From: Agelaius tricolor
Taxonomy: Eukaryota; Chordata; Aves; Passeriformes; Icteridae
Assembly: GCA_023055355.1 (NCBI GenBank)
Contig: JALJCS010000038.1
Coordinates: forward strand, 3,720,001-3,784,000
Direction of reading: 5' to 3'
Length of the DNA: 64,000 nt
A program made the position numbers and the translations under genes. Below the pieces are notes generated by a model. The model made no database searches, was not told the DNA's origin, and saw only the letters and a program-made list of their open reading frames with translations. Of this stretch, positions 35,458 to 47,414 are shown one piece after another. Position 1 is the stretch's first letter. Each line of letters begins with the position of its first letter.

Positions 35458-36560
35458 AACACATGGGGAGCCGAAGGCAGCAGCCCGAGCCCCGCGGTTC
35501 CCGCCCCGCTCCGGGCCGTGCCCGCCCCTCCCGGGCCCGGGGCTGGGGGAGCGGGCCCGGGGGGTTCGGGGTGTCCGCGCCGGTCCCGCCCCCCGCGGCT
35601 CCTCCCGCGGGTCCCCCCGGGCCGGTGCCGCCCCCCGCCCGCCCCCGCCCCGCGGGCGGCCCTGGCGCGGAGCCGCTGCCGGTGCCGGTCCCGCCGGGCC
35701 GGTCTGTGCGGCGGCTGCCGGCGCTGCTGGGCGAGGTCAGGGAAAGTCCATGTGAGGAGCGGCTGGAATCACTTCCTGCCGCCGCCCGGCCCCGCCGCGT
35801 CAGGCCCAGGGCAGCCTCGGGGGCCGGCGCCCCGCAGGTGAGCGCAGCCCCGGGACCCCGGCCCGGCCCCGACCCCCGGCCCGGCCCCGGCCCGGCCCCG
35901 GCAGCGCCCGGGGCAGCGCCGAGCCCGCATGGCCCCCGGGCCGGGCTGTGCCGGGCTGTGCCGCGCTGGGCTGGGCTGGGGGACGCGCACATCGCGCCCC
36001 TCACCCGCGGGTCCCGGGGGTCCCGGCCGGGGGTGCGGGGAGGGCAGGGCAGGGCAGGGGGGACCGGCCGGGCTGTGCCCCCGGTAGCCCCGTGGGAAGC
36101 GCGGTTCGGGGGTTCCTGGCGGTCCTGCGGCAATGCGGGGTTGGGCTGTGCGGGAACCCCCTCGGGGGCTGCGGGTTAGGGGTAAATGCAGGCGCAGGCT
36201 CGGACTTTGGCTCCCAGGGGAGGGAAACGCTGCGAAACGGCTGAGACTGAAATCCAAAACCCGGCCGAACCCCGAAATTGGGGTTTGGGGATGGACCCCC
36301 GAGCCGTGGGCGCTCACGGGGGTCCCCTTGGCCGGGTGGGACGTGCCCCCATCCCAGGGGGACCCCTCTGTCGGGGGGCTGGAGCCGCTCCGGGGTGCGG
36401 GGAGCGGGGCCGGGAGTTGGGCTCGGCCGGGAGCGCTCCGTGCCCGCCGCAGCCCTGCTGTAGTTACAGCGCTCAAGGACTTCTCCAAACATCTTCCCTG
36501 CCCTAGGAAAAGCCAGCGGTACATCGCGTGCTGCTCCGCCGGCCCGGCCGACGGCGAAGT
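35458..36560 (+). promoter_or_regulatory. CpG-island promoter, presumed NACC2
   Basis: This is extremely GC- and CpG-rich, TATA-less DNA containing an ETS-type CACTTCCTG core near 35770 and many GC boxes. It lies about 18 kb downstream of TMEM250 on the same strand. From memory, human NACC2 lies at a similar distance beyond TMEM250 in the same direction, so this is its expected promoter position. No coding sequence confirms it. Long open frames on both strands (for example 332 codons at 35135-36133 minus) are products of stop-poor GC-rich DNA. Confidence 0.5.
35725..35837 (+). other. Presumed first non-coding exon of NACC2 (5' end uncertain)
   Basis: A consensus donor, CGCAG/GTGAGC, has GT at 35838-35839 inside the CpG island. 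The preceding about 110 bases (GGGAAAGTCCATGTGAGGAG... to GGCGCCCCGCAG) are a plausible first exon. Neither the start site nor the partner exon is visible. It may instead belong to a non-coding transcript. Confidence 0.35.
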
Positions 36561-38759
36561 GCAGGATCACTTCCAGCCAAGTCTCCATTACCCCGCCGGC
36601 TCATTAATTTGAATATTCCTTTTTTTTTTTTTTTTTTTCTTTCTTCCCCTCTCTCCCCCCTCCTCCTTTCCGGAGGCATTTGCGAAGCTTGTGGGCAGCT
36701 TGATGTGCTCGCTGCCTGCCAAGTGTTTGCCTCTCGCCCTGCGTAATTGAGGGGCTGGCGTGCCGGCTCACCTTCTCCAGCTGAAATATTAAACAGCAGG
36801 AGAAGCTGGGATCGGTAAACAAACCGGGATGATTGCTGCTGCTGCTGCTGCTCCGTGGGGACACTGCCTCTGGGGTCCTGGGGAGAGCAGGGCTGCTCCA
36901 AACTGCAGCATCCCAGCACGCCTCCCCCCCAAATCTCCTGCCAGATTCACAGCCTGCTCTGAAATTCTGAAAGCTTTTAACTAAAAAGAGCAAAGCTGAG
37001 CTGTTCCTTAGCAGCTGACTTGCTGTGGCTTGCCCAGCTGAGGACAGTAAGGCTGTGACCCCAAGGTGAGGATGATGGGGGTGATAATGCTTGGATTTGA
37101 AGTAAGTGGCAAGTAGAAAAAAAAATCAGGGGTCTCATCCTGTCCCTCCTGAGAGTAAATGTCCTTCTGTGGCTGTAACTGCTGTGTTTTGAGGATTTTC
37201 GTCCTGCAGAGGCCTTTTAATTAAGGCTTCACTGGGTAAAAGCTGTCGTATTGGGACAGAGCAGGGTGGGGATGGATTTCTGAAACTTAAAATTTGTCAA
37301 AAAAAAACCCCTCCCAAGGCGGCTGGAATTACAGAGAGCAGAGTAAAGCCAGGCATCAGGGCAGGAGCAGGGGGTCCCACGGGGGCCAGAGATGTGGTCT
37401 GTGTGTTGGTTGGGCCGTGGCTGTGCAGGGCAGTGCTCCCAAAACGCTGTCCAGGGCTCCCCAAGCTTTTCCCAGAGCCCCTCTCTGTTCTGAGAGATGG
37501 ATGCCATTAGCCACGATGCGTGTGCTGATGCTGGATCACTTTGGAAGTGATATTTTTGGAGCCCTCTGGCAATATAAAAGCCTTTTAGCTCCCCCAGCCA
37601 TGACTGTGCTTTCCTGAGGGAGCCTGCTGGAACTGGAGGCAGATTTTGGCTCCTCTTGGCTGGTGCCAGTGACAGGGCAGCGTCCCTGTGCTCAGGGGGG
37701 GCACGGAGCATCCTCACTGCTTGTAAGTCCAGGAAAGAAAATTCCCTTCTCCTTGAACTTGAGCCTGGCTGGAGCATCCAGGTGAGTCCCTCTGGGCTGG
37801 GCTTTGGCTCAGATCCCAGCTGGAGGTGTCAGGAGGAGCGAGGCCACTTTGCAGCATTGCTGGCCAGGGGAGAAACACCAACAGAGCTCCTGCCAGAGCC
37901 TGATCCACCCGGGGAGATCAGGGCTGGCTTGGGAGGAACCTCCAGACTGTGCTTTCCTGGCTGGGGACACAGCCCAGCTCACCTTGGAATGGAAATATTT
38001 ATTTCAGGCTGTCTTGTTGGGCAGCCCCTGGTCCCTGGAGGGCTGTGGGGTGGGCAGGGATGGGGTCAGAGGTGGCTCTGCTGGCACTGGGGTGGCAGGG
38101 ACTGGGGACAAACCCCATGGAACAACCCGGGAAAGAGTGCTGGGACTCGGCTCCTGCTTTGCTCTGTGTTTAAAAATACTCTGACAAAATGGGGTTAGAA
38201 GGAGGGTTCAGCCATGGCTTTGAGTTTTTCCAGGTTTTCTGAGCCAGCAGCTTTTCAGGTGGGGAAATAGGGTGGGATGTGCTGGGCCAAAGGGAACTGC
38301 TCTGAGACAGCTCCAGGGATGTGAGGAGCAGGGGGGGGGCTGCACTTGAGTGGCTTTTCCCCCCCTCTCTTTTCTAACCCTTGAGTTTGCTTGAATGTAA
38401 TGAAAGAAATAAAACCCAGGCATGCAGCTGGAGGAAATTAAAGGGAATTGTGAGTTCCCTGCCATACCTAATGGCCAGAGCGAGCATCGAGCATCGGATC
38501 TTGCTGCAATTAGGCTTCAAATCGAGCTGAGCCTGGGCTTGGCATCCAAAGAGCAGCTTCCCAGCCCATTTCTTCCTCATCCAGGGAAGTGGCAGCACAT
38601 CCCATGGCCCTCAGCACCCACTGGGATGGGCACACCTACAGGAGGGAGTGTGGGGTTTTTTTATTTTATTAAATCAAGCCTGTAGAGCAATTGAGAAATA
38701 GGTGAAGCGTGCTTAAAAGAGGGTGAGGCTGTTGGTTTTCTCTACCTGACTTTATTTGC

Positions 38760-38945
38760 GGAGTGACAGGAATTTTGACAGGCTTTGTGTCTTTTTTAGC
38801 AAATCAAGTGTCATGCCAGGTTTGCCTGTGGATGAGATCATTTGCAAAATATGTTTCCCAGCTTGCTTCAGGCATAATTCATTGTGTCAACTGCAATTGC
38901 TCATTTGCTAGGAACTGTGATTCATTAGTGGTTTATTTTTTGTTG
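38760..38945. promoter_or_regulatory. AT-rich putative conserved non-coding block
   Basis: Non-repetitive sequence with several short dyads and ATTA/CATAATTCATTG cores precedes a T-rich tract. No coding frame or known repeat matches. It is a low-confidence candidate based on composition. Confidence 0.2.
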
Positions 38946-39715
38946 GGGTTTTTGGTTTTTTTTTTTTAAGTTCAACTTGTTTTTGAGCAAATGTTTGGAG
39001 GCAGAACAGGCATCTAAAAAAAAAAAAAAAGATTAAATCTTAACATTCGTTGTAGCCACAAATTCTGCTGTGAAGGGAAAACTTGCTAAAATGCTGTGTT
39101 CCCGGGGAGGGAGAGGCAATCCCAGGCGAGCTCCCTGGGCAGGATTGCGCTCGGCTTTGTCATGTGGTTACTTCTAAATGGGGACGGAGGTAATAAAAAT
39201 CAGACTGCTGGGACAGAGGATGGAGGCAGAGTGTGGAGCTTCCTCCTGCTCCCTGCTGGGGGTTCAGCCCTGGGCAGGATCCCAGGGATCCAGGCTGGGC
39301 TGGACAGGAGGGATGGGGGATGCTGGTGCTGTTGGGATGATGGTGATGTGAGCAGTTCTTTGGTGGCTGTGCCCAAGACCCCCTGAAAGCTCCTGGCTGA
39401 ATGGATAAAATGAAGATAAATAGCCCTTGGCACAGGTTTTGTGCTCTGTGTGTTCCCGGGGCTGCTTGCAGCCGGCGCAGTTTGGCCTCAGGCTTTTCAG
39501 AGGTCCTCACGTCAGACTTTTCACAGAATTTTGCATGTCAAGTACATTTTTTGGTGTTGCATTTCCTATGAAGACAAGTATTTCAGTGAGTTTTTTTTCC
39601 CCTAGGTGGGTGGATGGGGGGTAGGGCCAGGAATTGCAGCCACAAACTACCCAGCACTAACAGCCTATGTGGGCTGAATAAATTGATACACTTTTCACCA
39701 AAAGATTAAATTTAT

Positions 39716-39783
39716 TTTTTTTTCCATAAAACATCTAAGTGATTATGAAATGTACATTTAAGCATAAGTAACTTGACAGCTTG
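39716..39783 (+). repeat. Diverged repeat pair, copy 1
   Basis: TTTTTTCCATAAAACATCTAAG, then a 13-base insert relative to copy 2, then TACATTTAAGCATAAGTA and ACTTGACAGCTTG, leading into a T19 tract. Copy 2 lies at 41681-41734. Confidence 0.75.
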
Positions 39784-40097
39784 TTTTTTTTTTTTTTTTT
39801 TTATCCCCCGTGCAACAATTCTCTATAAAACACTCTTAAAATATCTTAGGGTTTTTTGTTTTGTTTGTTTTTTTTTTTCCTTGAGTATTTGCGCATTCTC
39901 TCTGGTTTTTAACTGATAAAAGACTTTTTACAAGCCAGAAAAAAATTTGGGAAAGGGGGAGAGAGAGCACAGGAACGTGGGGAGTCTGCTGACTTGTGGC
40001 GCGCCGGCGCCGTGCCCAGGCCCTGCCAGTTTGCTGCGGAGCCCAGTGCCAGGAGCCAAGGGCAGCAGAGCGTGAGCACGGGGAGGTGGCTCCATCA

Positions 40098-40119
40098 CAG
40101 TGACCATATATAGTCACTG
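40098..40119. promoter_or_regulatory. 22-bp palindrome with CArG-like core
   Basis: Seven-base arms CAGTGAC and GTCACTG enclose CATATATA, giving the core CCATATATAG. This is one mismatch from the SRF consensus CC(A/T)6GG. It sits in GC-richer intronic DNA. SRF binding is a family-based guess. Confidence 0.3.
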
Positions 40120-41023
40120 GGACGAGATTAAACCCTTCACCTCCTCCCCGGTGTCATCCCCAGGGCTGTGCAGCCACGAGCAGGATCTGTGCATCCTTCA
40201 TTAGGAAATCCCTCTCGTCCCTCTGGGCAGCGATCAGGGCTCCTCTGCATGATCAGGGCTCCTCTGGATGGATGGGCAGGGGGACAGCAGCCAGGTGTTT
40301 TTGGGCTGTCTGGGGGCTGGATTTCAGCAGCACAGCCTGTGCAGGGAGCTGGGGCTCAGTGGGGCTGAGGCGGAGGGGCAGGAGGGTCCTGCCAGCGCTG
40401 GCTCTGCTCCACGCAGCATTCCTGCCGTGGTACCCACTGGGAAGCATATGGCAGCCTGGGATATATATATACATTTTGTGTGGGGGGACATGTTTTACAT
40501 GCCAGTTCTCCCTGTCATAGGACAAACATTTACACTTGGATTATAGGAAGCATTAGGGAAACAGGAGAGAACATCAGTGCTTGCAGGGAGAGGCTGGGCA
40601 GTGGTGGCAGGGCAAAGGGGTGATGATGATGTTTTGGCCCTCCTGAGCTTTGTGGGGTTATGCTGCACAGAGGTGAAATGTGAGACATCAATAAAGGGTT
40701 GGTGTCTCATGGTGTGCCGTGCAGAAGGCAATGGCCTGGTGCCCAAAGGAGATGGGGAGTGAGGGTTTATCCATTTGAAGGTGGATAAAAGGATTTGATT
40801 TCCAAGGGAAGAGGCAGATGGGGCTTGCTGGGAGGATTCCAGTGGGATGCATGAGCCTGGCTGCCCTGTGGGATTACAGACCCCTCCATGGCTGAGATCC
40901 TGTGGGATGAAGTCCCCACAAGCAGCAGTAACCTCTCTCCATAGGTGCCCCTTCACTGGAAACCTCCCTCAGCACCTCACCAGCTGCAGAAACCTTAAAA
41001 CGTTTAAACCTGAGTAGGATAAT

Positions 41024-41094
41024 GGTTATTCTGTTGTGGCTGGAATCACATCCTCATTTTGGTTATTCTGTTGTGGCTGGAATCACATCCTCAT
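41024..41094 (+). repeat. Perfect 34-bp tandem duplication
   Basis: The 34 bases at 41024-41057, beginning GGTTATTCTGTTGTGGCTGG, recur identically at 41061-41094 after a three-base spacer. The identity suggests a recent event, or an assembly artefact. Confidence 0.95.
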
Positions 41095-41680
41095 GGCAAA
41101 CCTGGGGATTATGATTTCCTAATGGGCATAAGGAGGCTTTGAATCCCTCAGACTGGATTTTCTCTCTTCTAAGAAGTTCTGATGGACTGGGAAGGAAAGC
41201 TGTGGTTTTTGCATCTCCCCTGCAGCTTGGCCTCAGGGCAGGTGACAGAACCATATCTCTCACTCATTTCTACAAACCAAAGTTGTTTAAAACTTCATCT
41301 GTCTGCTCCCCAATTATCTGCTCCTTCTGTGCCTCCGTTTATCCGTGCTAACATCATCAATACATGCCCATGCTTAATGAAACATTATTGCTTAGGTTTA
41401 ATTGTCTTCTAATTAAGTAAAATAAAATTTTGCACGGCGGTTGCAGCAGCATCTTTCCTGTCTGGGAATTCTGCTGTGCTTGAGGTGCCAGAGCCCAGGG
41501 AGTGGTGACAGCCACAGCAGTGCCATTCCATGGAGAAGGGGATGGACAGCAGCAGCCTCCTCCCCTGAACCTGCTGCTCCTCTCTGTCACCCTGCTTAAA
41601 TCTGATTAATTGACAGCTTTTTTTTTTTTTTTTTTTATAAACTGTGTTTGGTAGAGCTTCTGGGGTTGTTGCTTTATGGG

Positions 41681-41734
41681 TTTTTTTCCATACAACTTCT
41701 AAGTACATTTAAGCATAAGTAGCTTGACAGGTTG
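41681..41734 (+). repeat. Diverged repeat pair, copy 2
   Basis: TTTTTTCCATACAACTTCTAAG runs directly into TACATTTAAGCATAAGTA and GCTTGACAGGTTG, followed by a T-rich stretch. This is copy 1 minus 13 bases. The shared block has no family I can name. Confidence 0.75.
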
Positions 41735-41859
41735 GGGTTTTTTTCCCTCTGAAAGACACAACATGAGGTTGTGCTGAGTACCTGGGGAAAGGTGCCCCTG
41801 TTCAAAGTCAAGGCATGCAAGTGTAGGGCTGAATTTTTGACTCTTGTCTGAGCACAGTT

Positions 41860-42135
41860 TCTACTCTTAATGCATCATTAACATGGTTTTCTGCATTTCA
41901 TTCAGTTCCCATTACAGCACTCAGTTCCGTCTGTTAATTTTGGTATGTTGATATTTTTGTTGTCAGCAGTTTTTTTTTTCTTTTTCTTTTTTGAAGCATA
42001 TAAAAACCATTAGTGTGAAAGAAGATTTAAAAGATACATTACAATTAAAATGTTAATGAAATCGGCATCATACAACTTTTGAAACCATTTAGGCATTAAT
42101 CTTTCTTGGTCTCATGTCCATTAACTCGGGCGATT
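41860..42135. promoter_or_regulatory. AT-rich putative conserved non-coding block
   Basis: High-complexity AT-rich sequence contains TTAATGCATCATTAAC, GTTAATTTTGG, ATTACAATTAAAATGTTAATG and GGCATTAATC, that is, many TAAT cores. It is interrupted by a polypyrimidine run at about 41970-41992. It is an enhancer candidate by composition only. Confidence 0.25.
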
Positions 42136-43179
42136 CTTATTCCACACTGACCCCTGCTGAGAGAGTCGTGCTATAATTGGATTTTAAGAACTGGGGGGAA
42201 GAAAAGCAGGGAGAGAGAGAAGCCTTGGAGGAAAGGGGAAGTTGGGAAGGTTTCTTTGGCTTTCTGCATGGTGTCGGTGGAAATGAAGCCAACCAAACCC
42301 AGCCCTGCTGCTCCATCACTCCCCAGTGCTGTGTTCCCCCCAGGTCGTGCCTGGGAATGTGGGAATGCCGGGGTCAGGGGCTGGGGCAGAGCCCTGGGAA
42401 GCTCCAGAAGCTCCAGAAGCTCCAGGCTGGGCTCCTGCTGGGCTCTGGCTGTCACGGTGACCTTGGGCAGGACACGAGCACCAGACTCTGCTTTGGTTGA
42501 TCCCAGTGTAACGTGAGCAGGGCCAGGGCAGGATGGTGAGAGGCCTTTTTAAGGCCCTGGGAGGAAGGGAATGGGAGAGCAGCAAGGAATCGTTTGTCAT
42601 TATTGCTTCAGCTTTCCCCAGTTCCTCCAAAATAGTGTTTCTGCATTTTATCTGTTTGAATTTGGTTTGGTTTTTTTGTTTTTTTTTTTAGAGGCTCTTT
42701 TTCAGCTTACACAATATTTGAATTGGGACCAGCCCCCCTCCCCAGGCGAAAGAGGAGGATTGACTAATTCACAGGCTGGACAGTGAATCCAACATCAGGA
42801 CTTCTTGACTCACCACACAGCTCCCAGGATCTGTGCCATGGCTGCATCAGGGCCATGGGCTGTGCTCAGCCCCTCCAAGGCTCCAGAACACTCTGTGCTG
42901 GTCAATCCCAGCCTTACACACTCCTGGACACCTTCTCCAGAGCCCAAGAGCTTTACACCTCCTGTGGGACCTTGGATCTTTAGGGAAGAACATTGTCCTT
43001 GCCAGCATGGGGAAGGGTTGGGGGTTTTTGGGAGGGTGGGTGTGCTGCTGTCCAGGCAGTGATGCACCTCAGGACCTCAGGCTGAGCTGCAGCTCAAGGG
43101 ATGAGCACATCCCGCCCAGGGAGGAGTGGAGTACCAGCCCAGCTTGTGTTTATGCTGCAAGCATGAATTTTTATTTAGA

Positions 43180-43204
43180 GATTTTTTTTTTTTTTTTTTT
43201 TTTT
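43180..43204. repeat. PolyT tract
   Basis: A run of about 24 T followed by GAAGC. No retrocopy body is apparent next to it. Confidence 0.9.
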
Positions 43205-43258
43205 GAAGCAAAAAGCTGCACAGATCCATGCGAGTCGCAGAGCTGCTGCCTCCCAGCA

Positions 43259-43490
43259 GGAGAACTCTGGGCTGGGGAGAGGAGGAGAACTCTGGGCTGG
43301 GGAGAGCAGAGCAGGAGAACTCTGGGCTGGGGAGAGGAGGAGAATTCTGGGCTGGGGAGAGCAGAGAAGAACCCTGGGCTGGGGAGAGCAGAGCAGAACT
43401 CTGGGCTGGAAAGAACAGAGCAGAACCCTGGGCTGGGGAGGGCAGAGCAGAACTCTGGGCTGGAAAGAACAGAGCAGAACCCTGGGCTGG
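43259..43490. repeat. Minisatellite of 24-30-bp units
   Basis: Nine units carry GAACTCTGGGCTGGGGAGAG with variable tails (GAGGA, CAGAGCAG). The last four alternate two unit types, AGAACCCTGGGCTGGGGAG and AGAACTCTGGGCTGGAAAGA, giving a 54-base higher-order period. The open frames through it follow the unit lengths divisible by three. Confidence 0.9.
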
Positions 43491-44320
43491 CAGTGGCCTG
43501 GGGCTGGTTCATGCCGTGGGCAGTGAGCCGTGCAGCACAGAGCGTGCTGCTGGCACCTCATCACAGGGACCAGCACTGGGCACCCCGGCTGGGGAAGGGC
43601 TTCTTGGAGCTCTGCAGTGCCTCTGCACACACAGCACAGCCTGGGTTTTAATTGTTTTGCTCCCTTTTTATGTGGGTAGGAAAAAATATAATAATTTATA
43701 GCGGTGTTGTTTTGCTGTCGAGGCATCGCGTGAATTTATAACCTGAGAGAATTGGGGATGGGGATCCAAAACTGTCAAATAATGGCAGGGCTGGGGGAGG
43801 CCTTGCCAGAGTGGGAGCCATCCTTGTCCCAGCTCAGCTGGTCAGATGAACTGGGGGTGTATTCTGCACCAGGGGTACCCCAAGGGGTGGTTTGTGCCTT
43901 TGGGTGAAACCAGCAGCATTTGTGCCAGTCAAGCTAAATGACTTGCCCTTAGGGGAAGGGAAAGTTCCAGGCTCAGGAAAAGGGAGCAAGGAAAAGCAGC
44001 CCTGAACATTCCCAGTGCATTTTCTGGCCCAGCACACAGGTGGGATTTCTAGCAGGGTGAATTTCTGTGCTGCAGGCTGAGTGAGAAGCACACCAGAATC
44101 AATATCTCAGTAGTCCAATAAAACCTGTGGGATTTTCATTTCAGCTCATTTCAAGTGATCTAATAACTGGCCTTTCAGATGACTGCTGGGTGTTTGGTTT
44201 CTTTGTGCAACTGTAAAAATGTAGATGGAGCCCAGGGTCCTTGCAGGGCTTTGGCTGGGCTCTGGGAGCCTCCATCCCAAGGTTTGCTCTGGGGTCAGGC
44301 AGTGAGGGCTGGGCGTTTGG

Positions 44321-44360
44321 CTCTGGGTGGTTTTCAGATGCTCTGGGTGGTTTTCAGATG
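44321..44360 (+). repeat. Perfect 20-bp tandem duplication
   Basis: CTCTGGGTGGTTTTCAGATG occurs twice head to tail without spacer. Confidence 0.95.
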
Positions 44361-46779
44361 CACTGGTGGATTCTAATTCCAGCTTGCAGCACTGATTTAG
44401 TGTCCACCCCACCTCTGCAGTCCCTTGGGAGCCAGTGGGAGCTTCAGCAGAGCAGCTGGAGGTACCTGAGCCACGGGGTACCTTCATGAATATTTTTGCA
44501 ATCAAGTTTAGGAAGTTTCCTCATTTACCTTCCCTTTAAGGTCCCAAGCTGGCTGTTGCTTTGTTCATGAGTGCCTTAGGAGAGGTGTATCCTGCAGTAG
44601 TTGCTGACTAATCTGCATTTGGCAGGAGAAATGATGCAGGAGGGAGGACTTAACTCTTTGCAGGGGGACAGGAGGGCAGCACAACTTGGAGTGGGTGGAG
44701 AAACCAGGAGAAGCTGCAGCCTGTGTGTGCCTGGTCCAGGCTGTCACCCCAGCACAGCTTGGCAGAGCACTGAGCTGAATTTTTTTGCTTGACCATCCTG
44801 GAAACCCAGAGAAGCACAGTGGCACACTGGTGATGTCCACAGTGCAAAGTGTTGCGAGCGATTTTAAACAAAAATATTCCAGTGGCTTTTACCACTCTTC
44901 TGTGAGGTTCTATAGAATGACAGTCATGATTTCTTGCTTCTCTTTCACACCTCCCAAGTGGTTTTTGCCCCAAGAATCCTGGAAGTTCAATTGCAGTGTA
45001 TTTATGAAGCATCACAGGTGATGCCGGGTGCTCCTGCAGCCTCCCCTGGCTGTGCCTGAGGGATTGGTGCTGTTTGGCTGCTTTGCTGTCCCCTCCCCGC
45101 CCTGCAGCCTGCTCCTGACCTCCTCTGGGTGCCTCAGGAATGCTGTGTGAGACCCAGGGTGCAGCATTAGCAATGGAAATATTTGGTGCAGGCGGTTCCC
45201 ACACCCTGTGCCCGCCCCAGTGCACGTGTACCAGGAGCTCTGGTGTTTTGCTGGGAGGAGTTCTCCCTCCTGCTGTCCAGGTGATGGCTGTCCAGGTGAC
45301 AGCAGGTGGGTTGGGAGCTTAGGAGTTGTGTCTGGTGGTAGCACCCACCTCTATGGATGGATATGTCAGTCTGGGAGGAAAAGGGAGAGATTTGCTGGCA
45401 GCTTTTGGAGAAAAACCCAACCAACCTCCCAATGCTTGCAAACCCATCTGAGGGAGCCTGGCGTGAGGTGTAGCCAGGAGCTGCTTGGAGCTTGAAAAGG
45501 TATGAAAAGGGGAGATGGATGGGGTGAAGGATTGTTCTCATGTCCATGTGGTTGGACAAACTCTCCAAGTTACCCAAAGTTCTTGAGGGGAGGAATGGTC
45601 TCATGGCTCTGGGATGGTTTCATAGCCAGGGCAGTGCTTGAGCTGCCTCAGCCAGCCCAGACTGACATCCCAGAGGTTTTTTTCCTCCTTGCCTTGGCTG
45701 CTCAGATCTGGTATTTGAATTTTAGTCTTGGTTTTGTAGGTGGGACAAGAACCACCCACCGCAGAGGCTGAATGATGCCCTGTTGTGTGTGTGACGGGCG
45801 TGGGTGGCACTGACTGTGCGTGCTGCCCACTGTGCTCCTGAGGCTGCCATGGGCACAGTGGCTCTCTGGGACACTCTCTGCTGCTGGCACTGCCCTTGGG
45901 AGCACTGCCCACCCCAGACCTGAGCTGCATCATTTGTATGTTCGGTCCCAAAGTCCTCATCCCACTCCTGATTCCACCTCCTCCTGTCTCAGGAGCCTCC
46001 CTCTGTTCCTGGCAGTTCAGGGAAGCTTGGCTCAGGTTTTAACCACTTGCCTGTGGCTGTTAAGCCTCAGTGACGTATTAAGTATTTAATATCCAAGTGC
46101 ATTAGCTGCCCACCCACATCCCCCTTTGGAGGGAAATCACCCACATCCAGCAGGATGCTGCCCAGCAGAGTTGTACAAATGGCTTCCTCCAGCACCTCTG
46201 CTTTGATGTCTGGTTCCTGGCCTGGTTAGCCATGAGTGATGGGGTGAGCAGAGATCTCCTGGCTGCTCCAGCACCCCATCCCTCGCAGGGATTTTGGGGA
46301 GACCCCTCCCTGCTGGAAGGGACCCCTGTGGGGTGTCACAGTCTGAATGGCAGCTGGGCCAAAGCAGGAGGTACCCACCTGGCAGCAGGCAGGGCATGCC
46401 CTGGTACTGCCACCTCTGCTGGTGGCACTGTGAGAGGGGACAATCCACCTGAGCAGCCACATCTGATGGTGTTACAGCTTCATTTCTGGGCCCTTGCTTA
46501 ACCCCTGCAGCACATCAGAGGCTCTTGTGAAATGTAATGTGCTGGAGCAGCAGCACAGGAAAAAGCTCTGCCTTCTGTGAAGCCAGACTGTTGCAGTGTA
46601 ATTTGTTTTGTAAGATTTTGAAAGGCAGTGTTGCAATCTGTAACAGTAGAATAGTGGGAAGATGGTCAGGTGGTTCTTGGGACTTCAACAGACAGATTTC
46701 ATGTCTGTGTGTTTTTGCAACACCTTTCTATAAAGGGAAACATAATTTAAAATATGATTACTTAGTGTTGTAACAGTCT

Positions 46780-47040
46780 TCTCAAACGTTTTTGCATTAT
46801 GCAGAGATCATTATCAGAGGCTGATATTAACTTGCAAAGAATATTATGCAAATCATTCTCCTGTTCTTCTAAAAAGAAATTTCCTTCATAATGCAAAGCG
46901 TGACAAAAAAAATTGTGCAGAGGCTTTTGGCAAAATTACATTCAGAAGATGTAACAGTTTTTCTGCTTACTAGCACAATCCGTTTCTGCCTTTTGACTGG
47001 ATTTGCTCAACTCAAGCTGATAAAGGCTGAATTTTAAAAG
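46780..47040. promoter_or_regulatory. AT-rich putative regulatory block with POU octamer
   Basis: Non-repetitive AT-rich DNA contains a perfect octamer ATGCAAAT at 46846-46853, a near-octamer TAATGCAAAG near 46890, and GATAA/TTATC cores. POU-domain factors bind ATGCAAAT. Regulatory activity is inferred, not shown. Confidence 0.25.
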
Positions 47041-47414
47041 CAGGCTGGGGCTGGGGGGAGTGAGTGGTACCTCGTGGGTTCAGGGATGGTCAGGCAGGGT
47101 TTTTGTGCTTGGATCTTTGTTTCCAGTCCCCCCTGATGGTGATGACAGGCTCTGGTGTGCTCAGCTGTGTGGTGCTCTCTGGAATTCCGTGGCGGGGCCT
47201 CGTGTTCCTGGGCTGGGGATGCTCAGCACCAGCCTGGGCACCAGCAGCAGCTCCAAGGAGCAGGCCTGGGATGGATCCCACAGGGACAGACTCCCCAGGT
47301 GCCCAGTGCCACCTGTGCCAGCCTCTGGGCCACTGGGACCAGTCAGACCACCCTGGATGGGGTTGGGATCCAGTGGGGATGGGATGGGTGGTCCTGCCCC
47401 ATGCAGCCTTCACG

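Noticed and set aside
35135..36133. 332-codon minus-strand open frame
   Set aside because: The C-terminal half is the translated A/T simple repeat (FILFYF) and the N-terminal half is CpG-island shadow.
43180..43204. PolyT tract as the tail of a processed pseudogene on the minus strand
   Set aside because: The adjoining sequence is a minisatellite, not a gene-like body, and I see no target-site duplication.
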